Assembly: GCF_045278715.1 (NCBI RefSeq)
Contig: NZ_CP136420.1
Span: forward strand, 558,001-622,000
Direction of reading: 5' to 3'
DNA from: Neomoorella carbonis
GTDB lineage: Bacteria > Bacillota > DSM-521 > Neomoorellales > Neomoorellaceae
Length of the DNA: 64,000 bases
Shown here: piece by piece, positions 1-8,992 of the stretch
How the letters are laid out: each line of letters starts with the position of its first letter
How positions within the stretch are numbered: the first letter of the stretch is position 1
Notes under the pieces: model-generated
The model's database searches: none
What the model was told of the DNA's origin: nothing
Seen by the model: the letters and a program-made list of their open reading frames with translations, nothing else
Position numbers and translations under genes: made by a program

Positions 1-33
1 TAGTTATAAAGAGACTGACACAAGCTTCTTAAT

Positions 34-61
34 GTTGATAACTACTTTAGCATTTATCAAC
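34..61. promoter_or_regulatory. Perfect inverted repeat upstream of the first larA-like gene, candidate operator
   Basis: GTTGATAA (34-41) and TTATCAAC (54-61) form a perfect 8-bp inverted repeat with a 12-bp spacer, about 60 bp before the likely start of the first gene. The half-site GTTGATAA recurs at 10906-10913 just upstream of the FadR-type regulator of the same cluster. That makes it a candidate binding site for this regulator, which is inference. The rest of the first 121 bases shows no gene; the promoter may lie before the window. Confidence 0.4.
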
Positions 62-121
62 TGAGTAAAGATCGTGTATCAAGACAAACTCATTATTCTA
101 AGGGGTAATGGTGATAAGTCT

Positions 122-1414
122 ATGGAAATTCAAATGCCATACGGATCCAGTTTTCTATCCATTGAAGTCCCGGAACAAAATATCATTGGTATCCTGGAAC
201 CGCCATCATCGATGCCATCAATTGATGTGGACGTGGCAATCAAAGATGCTTTAGCCTGCCCCGTCGGTGCCAAGCCTCTCGGTGAACTGGCCCGCCAGGG
301 TATGAAAGTTAGCATTGCCATTTCCGACGCTTCCCGGCCCAATATTGAGAAATGGATCCTGCCGGTAGTATTTGAGGAACTAAACGAAGCGGGAATTAAA
401 GACGAAGACATCACGGTTATTGTGGGTACGGGCTCCCACCGGCCGGCGACTACGGAAGAAATTGCCGCCATGGTGGGGGACAAAGTTAACAGCGTGCGCG
501 TCATCAATCACTTTTCCGATTCTAGCCCCCTGGTGGACCTGGGCCGGACTTCTGGAGGTTATCCGGCCTTAGTAAATCGCTATTTTTATGAAGCCGACCT
601 CAAGATCGCCCTGGGCACGATTTTACCGCACCCCATCGCCGGTTACAGCGGCGGCGGCAAGGCCATAGCCGTAGGGCTTTCCGCAAGCGAAACTATCAGC
701 AGCATCCATACCCCGGCCACCCTGGACGACCCGCGCACCGGCCTGGGCAAGGTCGAGGGCAACCCCTTTATCCAGTTCGGCTATGATGTGGCCCGGTTGG
801 CAGGCCTGGATCTGTTAATAAACGCCGTAGTTAATGAAAAAGAAGAGATTATTGACATCATTTGCGGCGAGGTGGAGCTGGCCCACCGGACCCTGATCGA
901 ACGTTCGGCACGTAAGGTTTATGAAGTCCGCTTCCCCGCTCCGGCCGATATCGTAATCGTTGCTGCCGGCCATCCCAAGGATAACAACCTGTACCATGTG
1001 GCCGCCGAAGCCCTTGGGGTAGTGGCCGGCAATGGCGTCCAGTACCCCTGCGTTAAAAAGGGGGGGACGATAATCGTCGTTTCTCCCATGGCCGAGGGGA
1101 TATATAATAAGACGATGTTTGCCTCTTTAAGCAAGGCGAAACCGGCAGAGGTGGTGCGGGAACTAAAGACGGCAAAAATAGACCGGCCGGGGATGCACCG
1201 CGCCTACGCTACGGCCCAGATCCTCTGCGACTATGAGGTTATCTTTGCTGAAACGAAGTTAGACCCGGAAATTACGCGCAGGGTGCATATCAAGCCCATG
1301 GCCACTGTGGCTGCGGCCCTGGAATACGCCCTGGCCAAGCACGGTCCCCAGGCCAGCATCCTGGTAGTGAAAAATTCTCACAGGCTGGTACCAGTTCTGG
1401 CGGGTGAAAGTTAG
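122..1414 (+). CDS. LarA-family nickel-pincer racemase/epimerase homologue (first copy)
   Basis: LarA (DUF2088 plus C-terminal domain) interconverts stereoisomers of 2-hydroxy acids by hydride transfer on a nickel-pincer nucleotide. From ATG 122 the protein has about 430 residues. The family's active-site positions are visible: His106 in GSHRP, His170 in HPIAGYSGGGK, Lys180 in the same motif (the cofactor-anchoring lysine) and His196 in IHTP. The open frame reaches GTG 74, but ATG 122 gives the usual N-terminus with its xPYG motif; the Shine-Dalgarno is weak for both. It opens a run of sugar/hydroxy-acid genes. Substrate unknown: lactate is only one of several accepted in this family. The cofactor genes larB, larC and larE are not in the window. 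Confidence 0.85.
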   Translation: MEIQMPYGSSFLSIEVPEQNIIGILEPPSSMPSIDVDVAIKDALACPVGAKPLGELARQGMKVSIAISDASRPNIEKWILPVVFEELNEAGIKDEDITVIVGTGSHRPATTEEIAAMVGDKVNSVRVINHFSDSSPLVDLGRTSGGYPALVNRYFYEADLKIALGTILPHPIAGYSGGGKAIAVGLSASETISSIHTPATLDDPRTGLGKVEGNPFIQFGYDVARLAGLDLLINAVVNEKEEIIDIICGEVELAHRTLIERSARKVYEVRFPAPADIVIVAAGHPKDNNLYHVAAEALGVVAGNGVQYPCVKKGGTIIVVSPMAEGIYNKTMFASLSKAKPAEVVRELKTAKIDRPGMHRAYATAQILCDYEVIFAETKLDPEITRRVHIKPMATVAAALEYALAKHGPQASILVVKNSHRLVPVLAGES

Positions 1415-1462
1415 CAAAGAGATTACCTTAACAAAATATATAGGTTAAAATTTTACAGAACT

Positions 1463-1503
1463 GTGGCCGTGCAGGTAAAAGCAACGGCCGCTTTCCTTTT
1501 TTT
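1463..1503 (+). terminator. Intrinsic terminator after the first larA-like gene
   Basis: GGCCGT (1465-1470) pairs with ACGGCC (1484-1489), followed by a T-rich tract (CTTTCCTTTTTTT). It separates the first larA-like gene from the aldolase gene, so the latter may have its own promoter within 1504-1640. Confidence 0.7.
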
Positions 1504-1641
1504 ATGCCTATAACAGGCCATAAAATAAAAAAATTTTTCCGGTCAAGAAGGAATTTTGCCATCAATGACGAATAGATAAAATAGACAGACACATCAAATC
1601 ACAAAATAATAAAGTGATCTCATGGTAAGGAGCTGACCTTT

Positions 1642-2427
1642 GTGCGGGAGAACAAAGTAAAAAAAGCCCTGGCCAATGGCGAAGTAGTTATCGGCACCAT
1701 GATCTCCGAGGTCCGGGGGCCGGGCATTATTACCATGTTGGCTACGGCCGGCTATGATTTCGTCTATATTGACATGGAACATTCCTCTTACAGCATCGAA
1801 ACCGTGGCCGACATGATAGCCGTCTCCAAAGCCGCTGATATCGTGACAATTGTCAGGACGCCGGGTTTGTCGCGCTTGGCTCTGTCCCGGCCCCTTGATG
1901 CCGGGGCGGAGGGGCTCTTAATCCCCCAGGTAGAGAGCGTAGAAGAAGTAAAGAAAATTGTTGAGTACACCAAGTATTATCCCCTGGGGGAGCGCGGCAT
2001 GGCCCTGCGGCGCGCCCATTCCAACTTTGCTCCGGTGAAAACGGCCGACTATATTAAGCTGGCCAACGAGCAGACGCTAATAGTCATCCAGATCGAGAGC
2101 GAAACGGCCATACGCGACCTGGAAAGGCTCGTAAGCGTGGAAGGAGTGGATGCAGCCTTTATCGGGCCCGCTGACCTTACCCAGTCCTACGGCATACCTG
2201 GCCAGACAGTAGACCCGCGGATTACCGCCGCCCTTGAACGCTTTATCCGCGTCTGCAATGACCACGGCGTGGCGCCGGGCATTCACGTCTATGACATGGA
2301 TAGCGCTAAAAGGTGGATCGACGCTGGTATGAGGCTGATAGCCTACTCCAACGATATCAGCATGATCGTGGATACGGGCCGCAGGTATACTGCCGAATTG
2401 AAAGAATATGTCGCCTCAAAGTGCTAG
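1642..2427 (+). CDS. HpcH/HpaI-family class II aldolase, GarL-like
   Basis: Members cleave 2-keto-3-deoxy acids (for example 2-keto-3-deoxyglucarate to pyruvate and tartronate semialdehyde) using a divalent metal. The 261 residues show the family set: His47 in MEHSSY, Arg72 in IVRTPG, metal ligands Glu152 (QIESE) and Asp178 (GPADLT), all close to the positions in E. coli GarL. GTG start at 1642, preceded by TAAGGAG. The downstream tartronate-semialdehyde-reductase-like gene fits a GarL-type product. Alternatives in the family are 2-keto-3-deoxyrhamnonate or 4-hydroxy-2-oxo acid aldolases; substrate not settled. Confidence 0.85.
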   Translation: MRENKVKKALANGEVVIGTMISEVRGPGIITMLATAGYDFVYIDMEHSSYSIETVADMIAVSKAADIVTIVRTPGLSRLALSRPLDAGAEGLLIPQVESVEEVKKIVEYTKYYPLGERGMALRRAHSNFAPVKTADYIKLANEQTLIVIQIESETAIRDLERLVSVEGVDAAFIGPADLTQSYGIPGQTVDPRITAALERFIRVCNDHGVAPGIHVYDMDSAKRWIDAGMRLIAYSNDISMIVDTGRRYTAELKEYVASKC

Positions 2428-2457
2428 CTACAATGCTAAATAATGGGGGTAAATACA

Positions 2458-3357
2458 ATGGCAAAATTTGTGCCCAGGGGCATCATCCCGGCCATGGCCA
2501 CGCCCACCGACGAGTGGGGTAATATTAATGAGGGCGCGCTGCGCAAGCTGGTCAATCATTTAATCGCCGGCGGGGTACATGGCCTTTTCCCGGTAGGCAG
2601 CCAGGGCGAATTTTTCGCTCTGACATTTGAGCAAAAGAAAAAGGTAATTGAGATAGTCATCGATGAAACCCGCGGTCGCGTTCCTGTTTACGCCGGCACG
2701 GCGGCCCTGACAACGAAGGAAGCTATAGAAACTACTAAGATGGCCCGCGACCTGGGTGTTGACGCCGTGTCCATCCTGACGCCTTTTTTCACCAACCTGA
2801 GCCAGAAGGAGGTTATCGGGTTTTACCTGGACATAGCCCGGGCCGTCCCCGACCTGCCGGTATTGCTTTACTCCAATCCGGGCAGGACCAAGGTGCCTAT
2901 TGCGGTAGAAACCGTCAAAGAGCTGGCCGCTGTAGACAACATTGTCGGCATCAAGGATTCCAGCGGCGATATGACCCTTACGGCCGAATATATCAGGGTC
3001 ACGCGGGATATGGATTTTTCTGTCCTGGCCGGCCGGGACACCCTCATCTATGCCACCCTCTGCTACGGCGGTACAGGATCCATTACGGCCACGGCCAACG
3101 TGGAACCCCGCCTGGTGGTAGAAATTTATGAAGCCTTTATGGCTGGCGATCACCGGCGCGCCCTGGAGGCCCAGTACCGCCTGGCACCGCTGCGCCTGGC
3201 CTTTGAACTGGGCACTTTTCCCGTGGTAATCAAGGAAGCCTTAAACATGATCGGCATCGACGCGGGTAAAGCCATCCGGCCCGTTGGTCCCCTGACGGAA
3301 GAAAACCGGGCTCGCCTGCGCCGGGTGCTGCAGGATATGGGCGTAGTAAAAGCATAG
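2458..3357 (+). CDS. DapA/N-acetylneuraminate-lyase superfamily protein
   Basis: A (beta/alpha)8 lyase or dehydratase of about 299 residues that forms a Schiff base with a 2-keto acid. Lys166 in GIKDSSGD is the Schiff-base lysine and Tyr138 in LYSNPGRT the catalytic tyrosine. The loop reads GSQGE rather than the GTTGE of genuine DapA, and the gene sits in a hydroxy-acid cluster, so a sugar-acid substrate (2-keto-3-deoxy acid aldolase or 5-keto-4-deoxyglucarate dehydratase type) is likelier than lysine synthesis. ATG 2458 is chosen because GGGGG lies 8 bases upstream; an in-frame ATG at 2443 overlaps that site. Confidence 0.8.
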   Translation: MAKFVPRGIIPAMATPTDEWGNINEGALRKLVNHLIAGGVHGLFPVGSQGEFFALTFEQKKKVIEIVIDETRGRVPVYAGTAALTTKEAIETTKMARDLGVDAVSILTPFFTNLSQKEVIGFYLDIARAVPDLPVLLYSNPGRTKVPIAVETVKELAAVDNIVGIKDSSGDMTLTAEYIRVTRDMDFSVLAGRDTLIYATLCYGGTGSITATANVEPRLVVEIYEAFMAGDHRRALEAQYRLAPLRLAFELGTFPVVIKEALNMIGIDAGKAIRPVGPLTEENRARLRRVLQDMGVVKA

Positions 3358-3375
3358 GGTGGTGCGAAAGGTCAT

Positions 3376-4347
3376 ATGAAGAAGAAAGTCTTGATCGTCC
3401 AACCGATCCACGAAAGCGGCCTCAAGGTATTTGACGACCGATTTGAGGTGCGGGTCGCTCCCGACCCGTCGGTAGAAACAGTTAAACGCGAGATCAAAGG
3501 TGTGGAAGGCGTTATCGTGCGCACGGCACCTTTCACCAGGGAAATAATTGCGGCTGCCGACAGCCTGAAGGTCATTGCCCGTCATGGCGTGGGCGTGGAT
3601 AACATTGATATTCAAGCTGCAACGGAAAGGGGGATCCTGGTACTCAATACACCGGATGCCAACGCAGTATCCGTTGCGGAGCATACCCTTACCGCCATAG
3701 GTGCCCTGGCCAAGAGAGTGCTCCCTATGGACCGGGCCACCCGCCGGGGCGACTGGGAAGTGAGGAATGAATACAAGGCTGTGGACCTGGACGGCAAAGT
3801 GCTGGGTCTGATAGGTATCGGCAGGATTGGGACGCTGGTGGCCAGGAAGGCTATCGCCGCCTTCAACATGCAGGTAATCGCCTACGACCCTTATGTCCGG
3901 CCCGAAGTCGCAGCCCGAAATAGCATCACATTGTATCACGAACTGGACCGGGTCTTCCGGGAAGCCGACGTGGTATCCATTCACACCCCCCTAACGGCTG
4001 AGACCAGGGGCCTGGTAAATGAGGCCAGGCTGGCCCTGATGAAGCCTTCGGCCTTCCTGGTGAACTTTTCCCGCGGCGGTGTGGTGGATGAAGAAGCCTT
4101 GTATTACGCCCTTAAAGAGGGGCTTATAGCCGGCGCGGCCCTGGATGTTTTTGCTGATGAACCCCCGCGGCATGATAATCCCTTGTTGCAACTTGATAAT
4201 GTCCTCCTTTCGCCCCACAGCGCCGCCCTAACGGAGGAATGCGTTGTCAGGATGGCCACCGGCGCGGCCCGGGGGGTAGTAGATGTACTTACTGGTAAAA
4301 GGCCACAATTTGTGGTTAACCCGGAAGTTTTAAAGAATGAGGTCTAA
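3376..4347 (+). CDS. D-isomer-specific 2-hydroxyacid dehydrogenase (hydroxypyruvate/phosphoglycerate dehydrogenase type)
   Basis: NAD(P)-dependent oxidoreductase of 323 residues acting on 2-hydroxy acids. The Rossmann motif GLIGIGRIG lies near residue 143; the catalytic Arg-Glu-His triad is in NFSRGGVVDE, DVFADEPP and LSPHSAA. It lacks the C-terminal ACT extension of long SerA proteins. It starts 18 bp after the lyase gene, so co-transcription is likely. In context it could reduce hydroxypyruvate to glycerate or oxidise the imported hydroxy acid; the exact substrate is not readable from sequence. Confidence 0.85.
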   Translation: MKKKVLIVQPIHESGLKVFDDRFEVRVAPDPSVETVKREIKGVEGVIVRTAPFTREIIAAADSLKVIARHGVGVDNIDIQAATERGILVLNTPDANAVSVAEHTLTAIGALAKRVLPMDRATRRGDWEVRNEYKAVDLDGKVLGLIGIGRIGTLVARKAIAAFNMQVIAYDPYVRPEVAARNSITLYHELDRVFREADVVSIHTPLTAETRGLVNEARLALMKPSAFLVNFSRGGVVDEEALYYALKEGLIAGAALDVFADEPPRHDNPLLQLDNVLLSPHSAALTEECVVRMATGAARGVVDVLTGKRPQFVVNPEVLKNEV

Positions 4348-4429
4348 TCTGAAGGGCACTGGGCCTTAAGAGGGTTATATTGCAGCACAATAGACGTGGC
4401 AGGTCGACTTCAAGGAGGGTAATTTATTT

Positions 4430-5701
4430 GTGGCCAGGTATTCCGTCCCCAACGGTAAAAAAATGGTGGAATTTGAGATACCAGATGGCGTTGATGTGAC
4501 TGTAGTTGCGTCCCGGAAGCTGCCGGTGCTCCCCGACGCGGAACGGGCGATAAGGGAGGCTGTCGCCAACCCCATTGGCAGCCGGCGTCTGCAGGCTATG
4601 GTGCAACCGGGGCAGAAGGTGGCAATAATCGTTACCGATATTACCCGGAAACTACCGGAGGACATTATCCTGTCGGTTTTAATAGAGGAACTGCTGGCCG
4701 GCGGTATCAGCCTGGATGATATTACCGTAGTGGTGGCTACCGGGACCCACAGGCCCAATAGCCGCGAAGAGCTGGTTGACATGTTTGGCGAGGAAAACGT
4801 CACCCGCCTGCACTTCGTCAACCACAACGCCTGGGATAAAGAAGGACTGGTTTATTTAGGCAAATCGCGGAGAGGCATACCGCTGGTAGTCAATAAATAT
4901 GTAGCCGCAGCAGACATTAAAATCTCCACCGGGGTTATCGAAACCCACCTCCTGGCAGGTTACAGCGGCGGCGTAAAAAGCGTGGCCGTCGGTGTGGCGG
5001 GGGCGGAGACAATCGCGGCCACCCATAATTATCAAGTAATGGCCGAAACCCGTTTGGGGGTAGTTGAAGGCAACACTTTCCGGGATTTTTTAACTGAGGC
5101 CACACTGGCTATAGGATTGGACTTTATCGTCAATGTAGTCCAGACCGGCAATAAAGAATTGGTACGGGTGGTAGCCGGGGACCCGGTGGCGGCTTTCCTG
5201 GAAGGAGTTAAAACAGCGCGGGCTATGTATGAGGTGGAGATCGATCACCAGGCAGATATTGTCATTGCCGGCGTAGGCTACCCCAAAAACCGCGATCTCT
5301 ACCAGGCTACCAGGGCGGCCAACACTTCTGTCTTCGGCCCCCGACCGGTGGTGAAAAAAGGCGGGGTGATCATCATCCCGGCCAGCTGTGAAGACGGCTT
5401 CGGCCACCCCGGCTACGTAGACTGGATGGCCGGTTCCAGGGGACCAGATGATATTATCGAACATGCTAAAAACAAGGGTTTTGCCCCGGGAGATCAAAAA
5501 GCGCTGATTCTGGCCTGGATACTGAAACAGGCGCGGGTTGTGATAACGGATTGCCAGATCCCCAAGGAAAAACTAAAGCAATTAAACCTGGAAACAGCAA
5601 GCACTGTAGAGGAAGCGGTAAAGATGGAACTCAGGAACAATCCTGGTGCCAGGATAATTGTCAGCCCTGATGCTCTATTGACTTTACCAATAATTGCTTA
5701 A
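4430..5701 (+). CDS. LarA-family nickel-pincer racemase/epimerase homologue (second copy)
   Basis: Second LarA-type protein in the cluster, 423 residues. The key residues are His107 (GTHRP), His173 and Lys183 (HLLAGYSGGVK) and His199 (ATHN), the same spacing (66, 10, 16) as in characterised lactate racemase. GTG start 4430 is supported by AAGGAGGGT 9 bases upstream. It is clearly divergent from the first copy: it has GGVK where copy 1 has GGGK, and a different C-terminus. The two probably act on different centres or substrates rather than being a recent duplication. Followed by the transporter operon. Confidence 0.85.
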   Translation: MARYSVPNGKKMVEFEIPDGVDVTVVASRKLPVLPDAERAIREAVANPIGSRRLQAMVQPGQKVAIIVTDITRKLPEDIILSVLIEELLAGGISLDDITVVVATGTHRPNSREELVDMFGEENVTRLHFVNHNAWDKEGLVYLGKSRRGIPLVVNKYVAAADIKISTGVIETHLLAGYSGGVKSVAVGVAGAETIAATHNYQVMAETRLGVVEGNTFRDFLTEATLAIGLDFIVNVVQTGNKELVRVVAGDPVAAFLEGVKTARAMYEVEIDHQADIVIAGVGYPKNRDLYQATRAANTSVFGPRPVVKKGGVIIIPASCEDGFGHPGYVDWMAGSRGPDDIIEHAKNKGFAPGDQKALILAWILKQARVVITDCQIPKEKLKQLNLETASTVEEAVKMELRNNPGARIIVSPDALLTLPIIA

Positions 5702-5756
5702 TAAAGCCAGGTTACCTTTTTGAATGATAAACCTTCAGAAGGGAGGTTTTTGGGCT

Positions 5757-6209
5757 TTGCAAAAGCATTTAAGAATTGCCGGGGTTTTCATAATAATTAT
5801 CGGAATAGCTGTCATGATTAATTCCTATACAGAACTAAAACTTGGTGATTTTCATCATCCTGACTCCGGCTTTTTACCGTTTTGGTTTGGATTAGCCCTT
5901 GTATTTTTTAGCTCCTTGCTGGTTTTGCAGAATCTAAAAACTATTGACGAATCTGTTCCCTTTTGGAAAAAGGGGCAATGGATAAAGCCTTTAATAGCAG
6001 TGCTGAGCGTCCTGGTTTACGGGATGATAATGGAACTGGCGGGGTATCTTCTATCTACTTTGCTATTCTTTTTGACCTGGCAGGCTATCATCGAAAGAGA
6101 AAGATTGGTAAAAACTATTTCCATATCTATATTAGGCACCATCGTTATGTATCTTATCTTTGAACGTTGGCTGGGAGTACCTCTCCCCCAGGGAGTACTT
6201 GGCTTGTAA
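5757..6209 (+). CDS. TctB-family small membrane subunit of a tripartite tricarboxylate transporter
   Basis: Small integral membrane protein (about 150 residues, four hydrophobic segments) that partners TctA. The frame extends to ATG 5724, but AAGGGAGG at 5739-5746 lies inside that extension and points to TTG 5757 (spacing 10), giving an N-terminus that begins MQKHLRIAG. The first hydrophobic segment follows immediately. It is directly followed by tctA and tctC homologues, the complete set for a TTT secondary carboxylate importer. Confidence 0.8.
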   Translation: MQKHLRIAGVFIIIIGIAVMINSYTELKLGDFHHPDSGFLPFWFGLALVFFSSLLVLQNLKTIDESVPFWKKGQWIKPLIAVLSVLVYGMIMELAGYLLSTLLFFLTWQAIIERERLVKTISISILGTIVMYLIFERWLGVPLPQGVLGL

Positions 6210-6222
6210 AGGGGGTTAACAT

Positions 6223-7731
6223 GTGGAAATCTTTCAAGGTTTAATTAATGGTTTTTCAATTGCCGTAACAGTCAATAACTTGTTGTACGCCTTTTTGGGC
6301 TGCCTTTTGGGAACAGCGGTCGGTGTCTTGCCAGGTCTCGGTCCGGCAGCCACAATATCGTTGCTCCTCCCTATCGTTTACAAAATGGGTTCACCGGCGA
6401 CAGCTATTATTTTCATGGCTGGTATTTATTACGGTGCGATGTATGGCGGGTCGACGACCTCTATTCTCTTGAACCTGCCCGGTGAGGCGGCTTCGGTTGT
6501 TACGTGCATTGACGGCTATAAAATGGCCTTAAAGGGTCGGGCGGGAGCTGCTCTGGGTATTGCCGCTATTGGCTCATTTATAGCAGGGACGGTCGGAGTC
6601 ATCGGGCTAACCTTCGTCGCACCACCGCTGGCCGAATTCGCTCTGCGTTTTGGGCCTCCGGAATACTTTTCCCTTACTCTGGTAGGGCTTTTACTAGCTG
6701 TGTTTCTTTCGGGTTCTTCCCTCATAAAGGGGCTTATTACCCTCGTCATAGGCCTGTTATTGGCCAGCGTTGGCCTGGACCCGGTCACGGGAAAGGTCCG
6801 GTTTAGTTTTGGTATTATCGGGTTGCAGAGCGGCTTTGATTTTGTTACCCTTGCCATGGGTGTTTTTGGGTTGGGGGAAATATTCTATAACCTCGAACAA
6901 ACCCTAAAAAGTGAAGTTGTCACTAAAAAGATCGGAAATACATTTCCTACCCTCAAAGATATTGCAGAATCAAAATGGGCAATAATTCGCGGTTCTATAA
7001 TAGGCTTTTTTACCGGTATTCTTCCCGGCGGCGGTTCGGTAGTAGCTTCGCTAACCTCCTACGCGGTGGAAAAGAGATGCTCTAAATATCCAGAAGAATT
7101 TGGCCAGGGACATATTTGTGGGGTGGCCGGACCCGAATCAGCCAACAATGCCGCTTCCAGCGCCTCATTTATTCCCCTGTTGACGCTGGGTATACCTGCT
7201 AACGCTTCTATTGCCATGATCTTTGCTGCCCTAATGATCCAGGGCATAACACCCGGTCCCTTCCTGGTAAAAGAGCATGCAGATGTTTTCTGGGGTGTAA
7301 TAGCTTCTATGTACATCGGTAATGCCATGCTATTAGTCCTTAACCTGCCCCTTGTCGGACTTTGGGTGCAATTGCTCAGAGTGCCATTTGGTATACTTGC
7401 TCCTATAATTGTAATGTTTACCAGCGTGGGTGTTTATAGTATAGCCAATGATACCTTCAGTATTTATAGCCTTCTCTTCTTTGGCCTCCTGGGTTATCTT
7501 TTCAGGAAACTCGACTTTGAACCAGGCCCCCTGCCCATGGCCTTTGTCCTGGAACCAATCATTGAAAATTCCCTACGGCAGTCACTCCTGATGTCGCAGG
7601 GCAGTATGACTATTTTTCTTACAAGGCCCATTTCAGCTATCCTGTTAGCCATATTTTTTGTTCTGGTAGCCGCTCAAGTTTTAAAGAAACTTCGTTCAGT
7701 AAAGAGAACGAACGGAGTAGCGCTATCTTAA
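6223..7731 (+). CDS. TctA-family large permease subunit of a tripartite tricarboxylate transporter
   Basis: Integral membrane protein of 502 residues with about 12 hydrophobic segments; the conserved LGxxPGLGPA segment is near residue 36 and GFFTGILPGGG near residue 260. It is the translocating subunit of TTT systems, driving uptake of carboxylates delivered by the binding protein. GTG 6223 is the start; the overlapping ATG at 6221 is out of frame and stops after seven codons. GGGGG lies 7 bases upstream. It sits between tctB and tctC homologues. Confidence 0.9.
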   Translation: MEIFQGLINGFSIAVTVNNLLYAFLGCLLGTAVGVLPGLGPAATISLLLPIVYKMGSPATAIIFMAGIYYGAMYGGSTTSILLNLPGEAASVVTCIDGYKMALKGRAGAALGIAAIGSFIAGTVGVIGLTFVAPPLAEFALRFGPPEYFSLTLVGLLLAVFLSGSSLIKGLITLVIGLLLASVGLDPVTGKVRFSFGIIGLQSGFDFVTLAMGVFGLGEIFYNLEQTLKSEVVTKKIGNTFPTLKDIAESKWAIIRGSIIGFFTGILPGGGSVVASLTSYAVEKRCSKYPEEFGQGHICGVAGPESANNAASSASFIPLLTLGIPANASIAMIFAALMIQGITPGPFLVKEHADVFWGVIASMYIGNAMLLVLNLPLVGLWVQLLRVPFGILAPIIVMFTSVGVYSIANDTFSIYSLLFFGLLGYLFRKLDFEPGPLPMAFVLEPIIENSLRQSLLMSQGSMTIFLTRPISAILLAIFFVLVAAQVLKKLRSVKRTNGVALS

Positions 7732-7831
7732 ATATCGAGGCCAGCTCCGGTTTTAACTACCTTAATACGGAGGCTATCTACGGGAATAGTCCTGTTTAAA
7801 GTTAACGATAATGTAAAAGGAGGTCAAAATG

Positions 7832-8860
7832 ATGCATCGCAAAATAAGATGGGCACCTGTTTTTCTGGTAGTAGCGTTAATTGCGGCGCTACTCCTGAAC
7901 GGCTGTGGTAAAACCTCCCAGCCGGACACCAAGGAAACAAAGGAAACGGCGCAAAAGTCCAATTTCCCAACCAAGCCCATTAACCTTATTGTTCCCTATG
8001 CTGCTGGCGGTTCAACAGACGTGCTGGCGCGGGCGGTGGAGAAAGTCTGGCCGAAGTATTCTTCCCAGCCTGTGCTAATCATTAATAAAAGCGGCAGCGG
8101 TGGTGTAGAAGGCAGAGAATATGTTGCCCGTTCTAAGCCAGACGGGTATACACTATTGGTAGGCTATGGGTCAGGGGAAGATTTGGTCATGCCTCAGACC
8201 CAGAAAGTACCGTACGACGTATTTAAAGATTTCATTCCAGTAAGCAGGTTATCCATTCATTCGGTGGTAGTTGCTGTACCGGCCAATTCCCAATTTAAAA
8301 CCCTGCGCGATATTATTAACTGGGCCAAGAAAGAAAATAAACCTGTAACTGCTGCTGTTTCTACAGCAGCAGGTGCTGTAGACATTGTGATGCGTGGTAT
8401 TGGCAAGGTGGCCGGTATTAATGTGACACCCATACCGCATTCAGGGGGCTCTCAGGCACTTACCACCCTGGTAGGCGGCCAGACCGTTATGGGCGGCGGC
8501 CATCCTTCGGAGGTTATGCCGCATATTAAGGCCGGGCGCCTGCGTCCAATAGCTGTGGCCTTGCCGGAGCGCGATCCCGCCCTCCCTGAGGTGCCCACTT
8601 TAAAAGAAGAGGGTATTGATTTTTATACATGGGGCTCGGTCAAAGGCGTGGCGGCTCCTGCAGGCACACCGAAAGAGGTTGTCGCTTACCTGGCTGACGT
8701 TTTCAAAAAAATCTCCGAAGATCCCGATTTTAAAAAGTCAATGGCCGAGTTACAACAACCCATTATGTACCTTGGGCCGGAGGAATTTGGTGACTTTATG
8801 CAAAAAGCATATGCTGACTACGGCAAATTGCTAAAGGATCTCAATTTAACTTCGAAATAG
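7832..8860 (+). CDS. TctC/Bug-family periplasmic-type solute-binding lipoprotein
   Basis: Extracytoplasmic substrate-binding protein of the TTT transporter. A signal peptide with lipobox LNGC near residue 24 predicts lipid anchoring outside the membrane, followed by a short Lys/Thr/Glu-rich linker and the Bug fold beginning at PTKPINLIVPYAAGGSTD. Adjacent ATGs at 7829 and 7832 are both possible; AGGAGGT at 7818-7824 gives better spacing to 7832. Bug proteins bind small carboxylates with two water-mediated carboxylate contacts; the ligand here is unknown but probably the hydroxy acid handled by the neighbouring enzymes. Confidence 0.9.
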   Translation: MHRKIRWAPVFLVVALIAALLLNGCGKTSQPDTKETKETAQKSNFPTKPINLIVPYAAGGSTDVLARAVEKVWPKYSSQPVLIINKSGSGGVEGREYVARSKPDGYTLLVGYGSGEDLVMPQTQKVPYDVFKDFIPVSRLSIHSVVVAVPANSQFKTLRDIINWAKKENKPVTAAVSTAAGAVDIVMRGIGKVAGINVTPIPHSGGSQALTTLVGGQTVMGGGHPSEVMPHIKAGRLRPIAVALPERDPALPEVPTLKEEGIDFYTWGSVKGVAAPAGTPKEVVAYLADVFKKISEDPDFKKSMAELQQPIMYLGPEEFGDFMQKAYADYGKLLKDLNLTSK

Positions 8861-8992
8861 TTTAAAAGAAGACTACTCCCGTAGATAGCTTTTAGGTAAT
8901 ATTATTTAGTAATATAAATTAGCCGTGATATATAAATCCAGCATAGGTTGGTAGACTTCTAATTAATTTTAGCTCAGGGAGGAAATTTTGGG

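Noticed and set aside
2458..3357. Assigning the DapA-superfamily gene as lysine-pathway dapA
   Set aside because: The loop is GSQGE instead of GTTGE and the neighbours are sugar/hydroxy-acid genes, not lysine genes.
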